Made by a program: the position numbers and the translations under genes. The notes under the pieces are model-generated. The model did not search any database, was not told where the DNA came from, and saw nothing but the letters and a program-made list of their open reading frames with translations. A stretch of DNA of 64,000 nt from positions 6,405,001 through 6,469,000 of the forward strand of contig NZ_CP151650.1 in NCBI RefSeq assembly GCF_038397775.1, written 5' to 3'. This DNA is from Pseudomonas sp. RC10 (lineage in GTDB: Bacteria > Pseudomonadota > Gammaproteobacteria > Pseudomonadales > Pseudomonadaceae). Every line of letters starts with the position of its first letter. The stretch's first letter is position 1. This document shows, piece after piece, positions 17,447 through 27,072 of the stretch.

Positions 17447-19930
17447 ATGTCTCCGGAACCCAACGTTCGTGACGCTGAAGTGGCAGCCTTTCGTGAAGCT
17501 GTACTTACCAAACTCGAATTCGCTGTCGGCAAAGACGCCGACCATGCGTTCGACCATGACTGGTTCATGGCGATCGCCCTGGCGACTCGCGACAAGATGG
17601 CCGAGAAGTGGATGAACCACACGCGCTACATCTACCGCCAGGAAAAGAAACGCGTGTATTACCTGTCGCTGGAATTTCTGATCGGGCGACTGATGTTCGA
17701 CAGCCTGAGCAACCTCGGCATTCTGGAAACCGCACGTGAAGCGCTCAAAGGCCTGAACGTCGATCTGGAAAGAATTCGCACGCTGGAACCCGATGCCGCA
17801 CTGGGCAACGGCGGTCTGGGCCGCCTGGCCGCGTGCTTCATGGAGAGCATGTCCTCCCTCGGCATCGCCGGTCACGGTTACGGCATTCGTTATGAGCACG
17901 GCCTATTCCGTCAGGCCATCGTCGATGGCTGGCAGCAGGAACAGACCGAGAACTGGCTGGACTTCGGTAACCCGTGGGAGTTCGAACGTCCGGAAGTGAT
18001 CTACCAGATCGGCTTTGGCGGCAGCGTTCAGCCGGTCCTCGACAGCAACGGCACGCCGGTGCTGGATGCCTCGGGCGAGACCCGTCAGGTCTGGAGCGCG
18101 GGCGAAACCGTCCGGGCGATTGCCTACGACACCCCCGTCGTCGGCTGGCGCGGCAAGGCCGTGAACACCCTGCGTCTGTGGCGTGCACGAGCGGTTGAAG
18201 ACCTTCACCTCGAACGCTTCAACGCCGGTGACCACGTGGGTGCGGTGGCGGAAGTCGTGCGCGCCGAGAGTATTTCCCGCGTGCTCTATCCGAACGACAG
18301 CACCGAAGCGGGGCAGGAACTGCGCTTGCGTCAGGAATATTTCTTCGTGTCGGCCTCGCTGCAAGACCTGCTGCGTCGCCACAAGAACATGGGCTACACG
18401 ATCAACAGCCTGCCTGAACACGCCGCGATCCAGATGAACGACACGCACCCGTCGATTGCCGTCGCGGAGCTGATGCGCATCTTGATCGACCTGTACGACG
18501 TGGAGTGGGACGAAGCCTGGCGCATCACCGTCGGCACCCTCGCTTACACCAACCACACGCTGTTGCCCGAGGCGCTGGAGACCTGGTCGGTCGGCCTGAT
18601 GGAACGCATGCTGCCGCGCCACATGCAGATCATTTATATGATCAACGCTCAGCACATCGACGACGTGCGCCTGGAACACAAAGACGACCCGGACCTGTTC
18701 GGTCTGCTGCGCGCGGTGTCGTTGATCGAAGAAGACAACGGCCGTCGCGTGCGCATGGGCAATTTGGCGTTCATCGGTTCCCACAGCATCAACGGCGTGT
18801 CGGCCCTGCACACGCAACTGATGCGCAAGACCGTGTTCGCTCAACTGCACAAGCTGTATCCGGACCGCATCAATAACAAAACCAACGGCATCACCTTCCG
18901 CCGCTGGCTGTTCCAGTCCAACCCGCAGCTCACCTCGATGCTGGTTGAGAAACTGGGCGAACAGGTCCTCGACAACCACGAAACCGCGCTGCTCAAACTG
19001 GAGCCGTTGGCCGACAACGCCGCGTTCCAGCAAGCGTTCGCTGCGCAACGGCTGCAGAGCAAAACCGCGCTGGCCAACATCGTTCAGGAACGGCTGGGCA
19101 TCACGCTCAACCCGGAAGCGCTGTTCGACGTGCAGGTGAAACGGATTCACGAATACAAGCGCCAGCTGTTGAACCTGTTCCACACCGTGGCGCTGTATCA
19201 GGCCATGCGTGCCGACCCGAGCACCGACTGGGTGCCACGCGTGAAGATTTTCGCGGGCAAGGCGGCGGCCAGTTATCACTCGGCCAAGCTGATCATCAAA
19301 CTGGCGAACGACATCGCCCGGACGGTGAACAACGATCCGACCCTGCGCGGTCGCCTCAAAGTGGTGTTCCTGCCGAACTACAACGTGAGTCTGGCAGAAA
19401 GCATCATTCCGGCTGCCGACTTGTCCGAGCAGATTTCCACGGCAGGGCTCGAGGCGTCGGGCACCAGTAACATGAAGTTCGGCCTCAACGGCGCGCTGAC
19501 CATCGGCACCCTGGACGGCGCCAACGTGGAGATGAGCGAGCAGGTCGGGCTGGAACACATGTTCATCTTCGGCATGACGTCGCAAGAAGTCGAAGCGCGC
19601 AAACATGCGGGCGAGTTCAACGCGCACAACGACATCGCGTCGTCGCCGCGCCTGAACGACGTGCTGCAAGCGATTCGTGGCGGGGTGTTCTCGCCGGATG
19701 ACCCGTATCGCTATGCCGGGTTGATCGAGCAGTTGATCAACTACGACCGTTTCTTTGTCTGTGCGGATTTCGAGTCGTACTGGGACGCTCAGGCCCGCGT
19801 CGAAAAACGCTGGCACGAGAGCAAGGAATGGTGGCGCTCAGCGGTCCTCAACACAGCCCGCATGGGCTGGTTCTCCTCGGATCGGACGATTCGGGAGTAC
19901 GCGAACGAGATCTGGCAGGCGCTGGATTGA
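17447..19930 (+). CDS. glgP: Glycogen/maltodextrin phosphorylase
   Basis: PLP-dependent phosphorylase of 827 residues that releases glucose-1-phosphate from alpha-1,4-glucans. The pyridoxal-phosphate lysine is K677 in SGTSNMKF, followed by NGALTIGTLDGANVEM. Other family landmarks: ALGNGGLGRLAACF, the GHGYGIRYEHGLF substrate region, and KRIHEYKRQLLN. The ATG at 17447 (MSPEPNVRD) is chosen because it has a Shine-Dalgarno sequence and gives the family's usual length; an in-frame extension up to 17297 lacks similarity. It is not next to other glg genes here. Confidence 0.96.
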   Translation: MSPEPNVRDAEVAAFREAVLTKLEFAVGKDADHAFDHDWFMAIALATRDKMAEKWMNHTRYIYRQEKKRVYYLSLEFLIGRLMFDSLSNLGILETAREALKGLNVDLERIRTLEPDAALGNGGLGRLAACFMESMSSLGIAGHGYGIRYEHGLFRQAIVDGWQQEQTENWLDFGNPWEFERPEVIYQIGFGGSVQPVLDSNGTPVLDASGETRQVWSAGETVRAIAYDTPVVGWRGKAVNTLRLWRARAVEDLHLERFNAGDHVGAVAEVVRAESISRVLYPNDSTEAGQELRLRQEYFFVSASLQDLLRRHKNMGYTINSLPEHAAIQMNDTHPSIAVAELMRILIDLYDVEWDEAWRITVGTLAYTNHTLLPEALETWSVGLMERMLPRHMQIIYMINAQHIDDVRLEHKDDPDLFGLLRAVSLIEEDNGRRVRMGNLAFIGSHSINGVSALHTQLMRKTVFAQLHKLYPDRINNKTNGITFRRWLFQSNPQLTSMLVEKLGEQVLDNHETALLKLEPLADNAAFQQAFAAQRLQSKTALANIVQERLGITLNPEALFDVQVKRIHEYKRQLLNLFHTVALYQAMRADPSTDWVPRVKIFAGKAAASYHSAKLIIKLANDIARTVNNDPTLRGRLKVVFLPNYNVSLAESIIPAADLSEQISTAGLEASGTSNMKFGLNGALTIGTLDGANVEMSEQVGLEHMFIFGMTSQEVEARKHAGEFNAHNDIASSPRLNDVLQAIRGGVFSPDDPYRYAGLIEQLINYDRFFVCADFESYWDAQARVEKRWHESKEWWRSAVLNTARMGWFSSDRTIREYANEIWQALD

Positions 19931-19936
19931 GAAACT

Positions 19937-20068
19937 AAGCGCGCTCCTACATGGGCTGTCCTCCAAACGGCCCAAGCCCTGTAGGAGCGCGCTTGCCCGC
20001 GATGCATTTCGTCAGGCACTGAAAGATTGACTGGCACACCGCATTCGCGGGCAAGCGCGCTCCTACAG
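19937..20068. repeat. REP doublet, class d (GCGCGCTTGCCCGCG core), plus a solo half unit
   Basis: A full inverted pair at 19979-20068: CTGTAGGAGCGCGCTTGCCCG with its complement CGGGCAAGCGCGCTCCTACAG. A further truncated unit, AAGCGCGCTCCTACA (19937-19951), precedes it, as if one arm of another doublet survived deletion. The whole lies between glgP and the DUF2339 gene. Confidence 0.88.
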
Positions 20069-20196
20069 CTTGGGTGCCGGTCACACCTTCGTGAGCGACG
20101 CAGTTCTCGCGTCCTGACACAAAATGTTTCCTCTTCCCCAACGCCCGATATACTCCTCGCCATCGCCGTTCTGCGGCCGAAAAGGGATGTCGTCGC

Positions 20197-23058
20197 GTGC
20201 AATGGATTCTTCTGTTGGCTGGGTTGTTCATCGGGGCGGTGTTGGACGAATCGCTGATGGGCGGCGCTGTGGGTGCGGTTGTCGGCCTGGCTCTTGGATT
20301 GAGCTTGCGCCTCTCCTCTGTCGCGCGCGAAGCCGCTGCGCAGAAGGCCGAGCTGGCGAAAACCCGGCTTGATCTCCAAGCCGTTCAAGCACGTCTGAGC
20401 CAACTGAACTCGACAGCCACGCAACTGCCAGACACCCCTGCGCCCGCTCCGCTCGATATCCAGCCCGTCGCCGACACCGGCCCCGAACTGCTGTGGGATC
20501 TGCCGGACCTCGAACCTGAGCCTGTTGAATCCACCACTGATTCCGAATGGCGCCGCCCGGTCGATGCCCCTCCCCCGGTGCGCCCTGTTGCTCCGCCGCC
20601 AGCCCAGCCGAACCTGTTCGACAGCGCCCTGCTCCGCGCCAAGGACTGGTTGCTCGGTGGCAACACGGTGTTGCGCGTCGGCGTGGTGCTGCTGTTTCTC
20701 GGTCTGGCATTTCTGCTGCGCTACGCCACCGAAGGGATGGTCGTGCCCATCGAAGCTCGTTACGCCGGGGTCGCGGCGGCTGCGCTGGCGCTATTGGGAT
20801 TGGGCTGGTGGCTGCGTCAACGCAACGAATCTTTCGCCCTGATGCTGCAAGGCACGGGCGTCGCGGTGCTGTACCTGACGGTCTTCGCCGCGATGAAAGT
20901 CCACACCCTGCTCGCCCCCGGCATGGCCTTCAGCCTGTTGGTCGCGGTGACGGTGTTCTCGGCCATTCTGGCGCTGACGCAAAACTCCCTGGCCCTCGCC
21001 TGCGTCGCCGCGCTCGGTGGTTTCGCAGCTCCGTTGCTGACGTCCTCGGGCGAAGGCAGCCATGTCGCGCTGTTCAGCTATTTCGCCCTGCTCAACGCCG
21101 GGATCTTCGCCATCGCCTGGTTCAAGGCGTGGCGCCCGCTGAACCTGATCGGCTTCGTCGGCACGTTCGGCATCGGCTGCGCGTGGGGCTTGAAGGCCTA
21201 TACGCCAGAGTTGTTCTGGAGCACCGAGCCGTTCCTGATTCTGTTCTTCCTGATGTACCTGGCCATTGGCTTACTGTTCGCCCGCCGCAAGCTTCAAGAG
21301 CACGCCACTGGCCCTGAAAACGACAGTCGTGAGGCGGTCTTGCGCTGGTCGGCGAAGCACAGTCACTACGTCGACGGCAGCCTCTTATTCGGCACGCCCA
21401 TCGCCGGGTTCGGGCTGCAATACGCCATCGTCCAACACATCGAATTCGGCGCGGCCTTCAGTGCCTTGGTGCTGGGCCTCCTTTATATGGGCATCGCGCG
21501 GGTGCTCGCCGGACGCGCGCCGGGCCGGGCATTGCTGCTGGTCGAAACCTGCCTGTCACTCGGGGTGGTGTTCGCGACGCTGGCCATTCCTCTGGGGCTG
21601 AGCGCGCAGTGGACGACCGTCGCATGGGCCGTCGAGGGCGCTGCGGTGTTCTGGTTGGGCATGCGCCAGAACCGCCTGCTGGCGAGGTTCTTCGGTCTGC
21701 TGCTGCAATTGGGTGCAGGCTTCGCGTTTCTCGGCATGGTGGGTCGCTGGGCTGCGTGGAACGACGGCCCGACCTTCAATCATGGCGATTTCTGGACGCC
21801 GCTGATCATCGCGCTCGCAGGCTTGATCAGCGCCTTCGTCGTCGAGCGGATCGGCACGTTGCGTCTGGCGTTCAGCGAACGCGTCCTGCAACCCGCGCTG
21901 TTGGTCTGGGGCGCGCTGTGGTGGTCGATCGCCCTGTGCGTCAGCACCTATTACGTGCCGGGCGCGCGAGAGATTCCAACGCTGTTGTTGCTGGGCGCCT
22001 TCAGTGTCGGGCTGTGGACCGTCGTGTCGCTGCGCCTCAAATGGTCGGGGCTGGCGCAGCTGTGCACGCTGTTGGCGCCCGCCAGCCTCGTGCTGCTGGC
22101 CTTGATGCTGTTCAACCCTTATTACCACCCCGCTGCAGATTGGGGCTGGCTCGGCTGGGTGGCGGTGTTCGCGGCTCATGTGCTGTCGCTGAAGAAGCTG
22201 GACGCTGTGCTCAATGGACACCTGCGCAGCGCCGCGCATGTTCTTGGGTGCTGGCTGATCCTCGGCGTGCTGTCGCTGGAATTGCGTTACGGCCTGTTGA
22301 TCCTGTCGGAGTCCTACAACGCGTGGCGCTGGCTGGGTTGGGCCTTGCTGCCAAGCCTTTATTTGCTGGCGATGACCGCGCCGCGCAATGGGCCGGTGCC
22401 GTGGCCGGTCAGTGCCTACCCTCGCGAATATAGGGTCTGGGCCGCTGCGCCTCTCGCGGTCCTGATGCTGGCGTGGTTCTGGCTGGCAAACTGGTTCAGC
22501 GAAGGGGCGGCCGATCCGCTGCCTTACCTCCCGTTGATCAACCCGTTGGAGTTGGGCCTGTTGATCACCCTCACCAGTATTTTCAGCTGGACACGTCAGC
22601 AACTGCCGCAGCTGGGCGTCAGTCCCGATCATGCGCGCAAAGTGGCGCTGGTCATTGCCGGGGCTTCGGTCTTTGCCCTGGTCACCGCCATGGTCATGCG
22701 CACCGCGCATCATTGGGCGGGCGTTGCCTGGCACACCGACGCGTTGTTTGAATCGATGCGCGTGCAAGCGGGCCTTTCCATCGTCTGGACCTTGATGGCG
22801 CTGGCGCTGATGATCGGCGGCCATCTGCGCAAACAGCGGGATGTGTGGATTGTCGGCGCGGTGCTGATCGGCATCGTGGTCGCCAAACTGTTCTTCGTCG
22901 AGCTGAGCAATCGCGGCGGACTTGAGCGAATCGTCTCGTTCATCGGCGTTGGCATTCTGCTGCTCGTGGTGGGATATTTCGCACCATTGCCGCCGAAGAA
23001 ACCTACGCGCAGCCCATCGTCAGACGACGTTGCGCCCAGAGATTCGGCATCGCCATGA
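20197..23058 (+). CDS. DUF2339 multipass membrane protein
   Basis: Very hydrophobic protein of 953 residues starting at GTG (MQWILLLAGLF), with AAAGGGA upstream as ribosome-binding site. It has an N-terminal helix pair, a cytoplasmic or periplasmic Pro-rich linker (about 85-130), then more than twenty predicted helices. The segment WLLGGNTVLRVGVVLLFLGLAFLLRYATE is the DUF2339 hallmark. The biochemical role of this family is unknown. It overlaps the downstream DUF3999 gene by 4 bases (ATGA), a pairing that recurs in pseudomonads and suggests a joint envelope function. That function is inference. Confidence 0.88.
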   Translation: MQWILLLAGLFIGAVLDESLMGGAVGAVVGLALGLSLRLSSVAREAAAQKAELAKTRLDLQAVQARLSQLNSTATQLPDTPAPAPLDIQPVADTGPELLWDLPDLEPEPVESTTDSEWRRPVDAPPPVRPVAPPPAQPNLFDSALLRAKDWLLGGNTVLRVGVVLLFLGLAFLLRYATEGMVVPIEARYAGVAAAALALLGLGWWLRQRNESFALMLQGTGVAVLYLTVFAAMKVHTLLAPGMAFSLLVAVTVFSAILALTQNSLALACVAALGGFAAPLLTSSGEGSHVALFSYFALLNAGIFAIAWFKAWRPLNLIGFVGTFGIGCAWGLKAYTPELFWSTEPFLILFFLMYLAIGLLFARRKLQEHATGPENDSREAVLRWSAKHSHYVDGSLLFGTPIAGFGLQYAIVQHIEFGAAFSALVLGLLYMGIARVLAGRAPGRALLLVETCLSLGVVFATLAIPLGLSAQWTTVAWAVEGAAVFWLGMRQNRLLARFFGLLLQLGAGFAFLGMVGRWAAWNDGPTFNHGDFWTPLIIALAGLISAFVVERIGTLRLAFSERVLQPALLVWGALWWSIALCVSTYYVPGAREIPTLLLLGAFSVGLWTVVSLRLKWSGLAQLCTLLAPASLVLLALMLFNPYYHPAADWGWLGWVAVFAAHVLSLKKLDAVLNGHLRSAAHVLGCWLILGVLSLELRYGLLILSESYNAWRWLGWALLPSLYLLAMTAPRNGPVPWPVSAYPREYRVWAAAPLAVLMLAWFWLANWFSEGAADPLPYLPLINPLELGLLITLTSIFSWTRQQLPQLGVSPDHARKVALVIAGASVFALVTAMVMRTAHHWAGVAWHTDALFESMRVQAGLSIVWTLMALALMIGGHLRKQRDVWIVGAVLIGIVVAKLFFVELSNRGGLERIVSFIGVGILLLVVGYFAPLPPKKPTRSPSSDDVAPRDSASP

Positions 23059-24440
23059 AAATCAGGAGTTCGTTGTTGAGCCGTCAGCCCCTCGTCAAGG
23101 CCGCTGTTTTGGGATCGTTCCTGTGCGCCGCGCTGTTCGCTCAGGCCGAAGACCTGCCAGACGATTTCACCAGCCACACACCGTTGAGCGTCAGCGGCGA
23201 AGGGCCGTGGTATCGCCTTGAGCTGCCACTCGCCGCACAGTTGAACGCACGTCAAGGCAACCTCAACGACGTGCGCATTTTCAACGCCGATGGCCAGGCC
23301 CAGCCATACGCGCTCACTCTCAGTCAGCCGCAGCGCGCCGAAGACGAAACTCCCGTCGATGTGAAGTGGTTCCCCCTGTACAACAGCGACGACGCCAAGG
23401 ACGCCGAGCCGAAAATCCGCGTCGAACGCACCACCACCGGTACGCTGGTCGAAGTCCAGCCCCAGAGCGAGATCGAGGCAGGCGAAGAAATCCTGCGCGG
23501 CTGGCTGCTCGACACCAGCGCCATCAACGCGCCGCTGGACCAGTTGATTCTCGACTGGAACGCCGAGCGCGACGGCTTTCAGCGATTCAGCATCGAGGCC
23601 AGCGACGACTTGCAGCACTGGAAGCGCTGGGGCGAGGGTCAGGTGGCGCGGCTGTCGTTCGCAGACGAGCGCGTCGAACAGCGCGTCGTAACCCTGCCTG
23701 GACGCAACGCTCGCTATCTGCGTCTGCTGTGGACCAACCCGCAATCGGCACCGACGCTGACGTCCGCGCAATTGGTCAGCACACGCCCCGGTGTGATGCC
23801 GCTGAGCTGGTCGCCGAGCATCACCGGGACGGTCGAGAAGTCCAGCGTGTATGTCTGGCAGCTTCCGGTGGCCCTGCCGCTGGAGCGCATGAAGGTCGAC
23901 ATCACTCAGCCCAACAGCCTCGCGCCGGCCACGCTGTATGGCCGTGCGGACATCAACGCCCCATGGCAGCTCATCGACGACGGCCTGCTCTACCGGCTGA
24001 CTCAGAACGGTCAAGAAGTGGTGCAGGATGAAATGGCGCTGCCCGGCAATGTCGTCCGGCAACTGAAACTCGAAGTCGATGATCGTGGCGGTGGCTTGGG
24101 CAATGTAGCGCCAAAACTCAGCTTCGCCGTGCGCGCCACGCAAGTGGTGTTCCTGGGCCGAGGAGCACCGCCTTACAGCCTTGCCATCGGCAACGCGACC
24201 ATCAAAGGCGCAAACCTGCCGCTCAACACGTTGGTGCCCGGCGTGACGCCGGAGAAACTGGCAGCGTTGGGCACGGCCAGATTGACCACGACGCCGGTGG
24301 CCGTTGCAGCGCCCGCCGCCCCCGTCGCCGCGGGGCCGGACTGGAAACGCATCGGCCTGTGGGGCGTGCTGGTGCTAGGGGTGATTTTTTTGGGATGGAT
24401 GGCGATTGGCACGTTGCGCGCATCGAATTCGAAGCGTTGA
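23055..24440 (+). CDS. DUF3999 secreted/anchored protein
   Basis: Protein of 461 residues. An N-terminal signal peptide (VLGSFLCAALFAQA, then EDLPDDFTSH) is followed by a beta-rich periplasmic region and a single C-terminal transmembrane helix (WGVLVLGVIFLGWMAIGTL) with a short basic tail. The pattern fits DUF3999: an inner-membrane-anchored periplasmic protein of unknown role. The start overlaps the DUF2339 stop, so the products are made together and may interact. Two segments resemble discoidin-like beta sandwiches (QRFSIEASDDLQHWKRW), suggesting carbohydrate or polymer binding, but this is speculative. Confidence 0.85.
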   Translation: MKIRSSLLSRQPLVKAAVLGSFLCAALFAQAEDLPDDFTSHTPLSVSGEGPWYRLELPLAAQLNARQGNLNDVRIFNADGQAQPYALTLSQPQRAEDETPVDVKWFPLYNSDDAKDAEPKIRVERTTTGTLVEVQPQSEIEAGEEILRGWLLDTSAINAPLDQLILDWNAERDGFQRFSIEASDDLQHWKRWGEGQVARLSFADERVEQRVVTLPGRNARYLRLLWTNPQSAPTLTSAQLVSTRPGVMPLSWSPSITGTVEKSSVYVWQLPVALPLERMKVDITQPNSLAPATLYGRADINAPWQLIDDGLLYRLTQNGQEVVQDEMALPGNVVRQLKLEVDDRGGGLGNVAPKLSFAVRATQVVFLGRGAPPYSLAIGNATIKGANLPLNTLVPGVTPEKLAALGTARLTTTPVAVAAPAAPVAAGPDWKRIGLWGVLVLGVIFLGWMAIGTLRASNSKR

Positions 24441-24622
24441 AGCTGAACCGATCCTGCAAGTGAAAAAACGCGAACGTGGCACCTCAACTTGTCATGGTCG
24501 AACGTCTACGCTCATGTAGCCCGTGAACTCAATCACTACAGAGTCGGTCTGACAGGCAGTAATAAGTCCTTACACGCGTTAAACTGTGCGCGTTTTTTAT
24601 TTCCCTTCTTCCGGAGCTCTCC

Positions 24623-25633
24623 ATGTCCCGCGTTACCCTGAGTCGCTATCTGATTGAGCAGACCCGCAGCAATAACACTCCTGCCGATCTGCGCTTCCTT
24701 ATCGAAGTGGTGGCGCGTGCGTGCAAGGAAATCAGCCACGCAGTATCCAAAGGCGCCCTGGGTGGCGTCCTCGGCAGCATGGGTACTGAGAACGTTCAAG
24801 GTGAAGTGCAGAAGAAGCTGGACGTGATGTCCAACGAAATCCTGCTGGAAGCCAACGAATGGGGCGGTCACCTGGCAGGCATGGCGTCCGAAGAAATGGA
24901 CAACGCCTACCAGATTCCGGGCAAATACCCGAAGGGCGCGTACCTGCTGGTGTTCGACCCACTGGACGGCTCGTCCAACATCGACATCAACGCTCCGGTC
25001 GGCACCATCTTCTCGGTGCTGCGTTGCCCGAATGAATACCTGAGCCAGAACGAAGCCCTGAACGAAAAGGCCTTCCTGCAGCCAGGCACGCAACAGGTCG
25101 CCGCCGGTTACGCCATCTACGGTCCGCAAACCATGCTGGTCCTGACGCTGGGCGACGGCGTTAAAGGCTTCACCCTGGATCGCGAAATGGGCAGCTTCGT
25201 GCTGAGCCATGAAGACATCAAGATTCCGGAGTCCACCCAGGAATTCGCCGTCAACATGTCCAACCAGCGTCACTGGGAAGCCCCGGTCAAACGCTATGTC
25301 GAAGAGCTACTGGCCGGTGAAGAAGGCCCGCTGAAGAAGAATTACAACATGCGTTGGGTGGCTGCGATGGTCGCCGACGTGCACCGCATCCTGACCCGTG
25401 GCGGTCTGTTCATGTACCCACGCGACGCTCGCGAGCCGTCCAAGCCGGGCAAGCTGCGTTTGATGTACGAAGCCAACCCGATGTCGTTCCTCGTTGAGCA
25501 AGCGGGCGGCGCGTCCACCAACGGCCACCAGCGCATCCTCGACATCCAGCCTGAGGGCCTGCACCAGCGTGTGGCGGTGTTCCTGGGCTCGAAAGAGGAA
25601 GTGGAACGCGCAACGTCGTACCACCAGGAATAA
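24623..25633 (+). CDS. fbp: Class 1 fructose-1,6-bisphosphatase
   Basis: Protein of 336 residues that dephosphorylates fructose-1,6-bisphosphate, the gluconeogenic step needed for growth on organic and amino acids. The metal-binding signature [19 protein letters not shown] lies near residues 112-130, preceded by the EEMDNAY glutamates. Later signatures GGLFMYPRD and [20 protein letters not shown] are complete. The ATG follows TTCCGGAGCTCTCC. It is followed 2 bases later by a DUF924 gene, so the two are probably one transcript. Confidence 0.96.
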   Translation: MSRVTLSRYLIEQTRSNNTPADLRFLIEVVARACKEISHAVSKGALGGVLGSMGTENVQGEVQKKLDVMSNEILLEANEWGGHLAGMASEEMDNAYQIPGKYPKGAYLLVFDPLDGSSNIDINAPVGTIFSVLRCPNEYLSQNEALNEKAFLQPGTQQVAAGYAIYGPQTMLVLTLGDGVKGFTLDREMGSFVLSHEDIKIPESTQEFAVNMSNQRHWEAPVKRYVEELLAGEEGPLKKNYNMRWVAAMVADVHRILTRGGLFMYPRDAREPSKPGKLRLMYEANPMSFLVEQAGGASTNGHQRILDIQPEGLHQRVAVFLGSKEEVERATSYHQE

Positions 25634-25635
25634 CC

Positions 25636-26238
25636 GTGAACTCGCCCTGGCTGCCGGTGCTGGCGTGGTGGTTCGGTTCGGCCGAGTCACCGACCGAAAT
25701 CGCCAAGGCGAAAAACACGCTGTGGTTTGGCAAGAAAGCCTCTCAGGACACCGACGCGCGCCAGCGTTTCGGTGGTCTGGTCGATCAGGCGCTCCAGGGC
25801 GAATTGTCCAACTGGACTGAAACGCCCGAAGGCTGGCTCGCCTTGGTTCTGCTCCTCGACCAACTCCCTCGCATGATCTTCCGCGACAGCCCTATGGCCT
25901 ATGCGGGTGACAAACGTGCTCAAGAATTGGTCCAGGAAGGACTGACGCTTGAACGGGACTTATGGCTGGCCCCGTTGCAACGCACCTTCATCTACCTCGT
26001 GCTCGAACACACCGAACACCTCGCCGCCCAGGACGACGCTATCCAGCGGTTCACCGAGCTATTGCCCTTGGTGCCAGACATTGAACGCGGGTATTTCAAA
26101 CAGACCCTGGATTACGCGAAGAAACACCGCGTGGTGATCGAGAGGTTTGGGCGTTTTCCTCATCGCAATGAGGTGCTGGAGCGGGACTCGACGGAGGAAG
26201 AGATGGCGTTTTTGAAAGGGCCCGGGTCGAGGTTTTGA
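25636..26238 (+). CDS. DUF924 family protein
   Basis: Protein of 200 residues starting at GTG 2 bases after the fbp stop. The family signature is visible: LAWWFGSA, LWFGKKASQDTDAR, LALVLLLDQLPRMIFRDSP, then the C-terminal FGRFPHRNEVLERDSTEEE. DUF924 proteins are small, helical, cytoplasmic and TPR-like; their function is unknown. The tight spacing suggests co-expression with fructose bisphosphatase but does not establish a metabolic role. Confidence 0.88.
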   Translation: MNSPWLPVLAWWFGSAESPTEIAKAKNTLWFGKKASQDTDARQRFGGLVDQALQGELSNWTETPEGWLALVLLLDQLPRMIFRDSPMAYAGDKRAQELVQEGLTLERDLWLAPLQRTFIYLVLEHTEHLAAQDDAIQRFTELLPLVPDIERGYFKQTLDYAKKHRVVIERFGRFPHRNEVLERDSTEEEMAFLKGPGSRF

Positions 26239-26241
26239 AGG

Positions 26242-26574
26242 CTACGGACTGCTGCGCAGCAGACGCTTGGTCAACAGTGAGACCATATCCCGACGCACAT
26301 CCACGACCGCATGAACGAAAACGACTTCTTGGCGAATCTCGTAGATGATCCGGTTAAGACCGGAGATAACCTGCCGGTATTCACTCAAGTTCAGCATTTC
26401 AATCTCAGCAGGTACAACCCCCGCTTGTGGCGAAACGGCCAATATCCCTATGGCCTTCTTGATCTGCGCTGAAGTCTCAAACCAGACCGATTGGGAGAAC
26501 CTGGTCACGACGTAATTGCGAAGCTCTTTCAAATCTGTTTTTGCAGAGTGGAGGATCACAACTTTGAAACTCAT
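26242..26574 (-). CDS. RelE/ParE-family toxin
   Basis: Protein of 110 residues with the RelE/ParE fold pattern: VVILHSAKTDLKELRNYV, a central basic helix, EYRQVISGLNRIIYEI and VVFVHAVVDVRRD. RelE-type members cut mRNA at the ribosome and ParE-type members poison gyrase; sequence alone does not decide here. Its ATG overlaps the antitoxin stop (ATGA, 26571-26574), the standard antitoxin-first arrangement. The pair lies as an isolated module between the DUF924 gene and a lipoprotein gene. Confidence 0.87.
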   Translation of the reverse strand: MSFKVVILHSAKTDLKELRNYVVTRFSQSVWFETSAQIKKAIGILAVSPQAGVVPAEIEMLNLSEYRQVISGLNRIIYEIRQEVVFVHAVVDVRRDMVSLLTKRLLRSSP

Positions 26575-26843
26575 TGCGGGCCTGTCCCATCCAGCTCATC
26601 AAACACGTCGTCAACGCTTTCGAATTCGCCTCTCTCGATTTCCCTGTTGCCCAGCGCCAGTATCTTCAACAGCGCAAACGTCTCCATTTGTTCCTCGTAC
26701 GTTTTCACGTCCATCACGACCAACTTTGCTTCGCCATTTTGAGTAATCAACATGGGCTCCCTGCTCTCTGAGATGCTCTTCACGATTTCGGCGGTGTGAC
26801 TTTTGAGATAGCTGATCGGCTTGATTTGCGATGAAAACTTCAC
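26571..26843 (-). CDS. Phd/YefM-family antitoxin
   Basis: Antitoxin of 90 residues from the GTG at 26843, which has GGGGGA eight bases upstream; an in-frame TTG at 26864 is less likely. The N-terminal Phd/YefM DNA-binding part reads FSSQIKPISYLKSHTAEIVK, followed by SREPMLITQNGEAKLVVMD, the typical second strand. The acidic C terminus (ESVDDVFDELDG) is probably the toxin-binding part. Autoregulation through the palindrome immediately upstream is expected for this family. Confidence 0.88.
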   Translation of the reverse strand: MKFSSQIKPISYLKSHTAEIVKSISESREPMLITQNGEAKLVVMDVKTYEEQMETFALLKILALGNREIERGEFESVDDVFDELDGTGPQ

Positions 26844-26867
26844 GGTTGAATCCCCCGAAGACAAGAC

Positions 26868-26894
26868 GGACTGATTTTAGTCTTTATTCAGTCC
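26868..26894. promoter_or_regulatory. Likely operator of the toxin-antitoxin module
   Basis: Inverted repeat GGACTGA (26868-26874) and TCAGTCC (26888-26894) with a 13-base A/T-rich spacer, 24 bases upstream of the antitoxin GTG. Phd/YefM antitoxins bind such palindromes over their own promoter. Confidence 0.6.
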
Positions 26895-27072
26895 TTAGCA
26901 CCAACAACAATCCGATGAGCAGGTAGAAGACTTAGAATATGTCTGCTCGTGGTACGTCGTGCACGGAACCAGACCCACCCTTTCTCTTCTAAGCTTTCGG
27001 CATGACGTCAGTGCTTTGCGCCAGAGGCCAATCACTGTGACGCTGCCCCCTCTCGATTCAGGAGCTTCACCC

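Noticed and set aside
17903..19816. Long open frame on the minus strand opposite glgP
   Set aside because: The plus-strand glycogen phosphorylase is unambiguous; the antisense product is Val/Arg/His-rich without domains.
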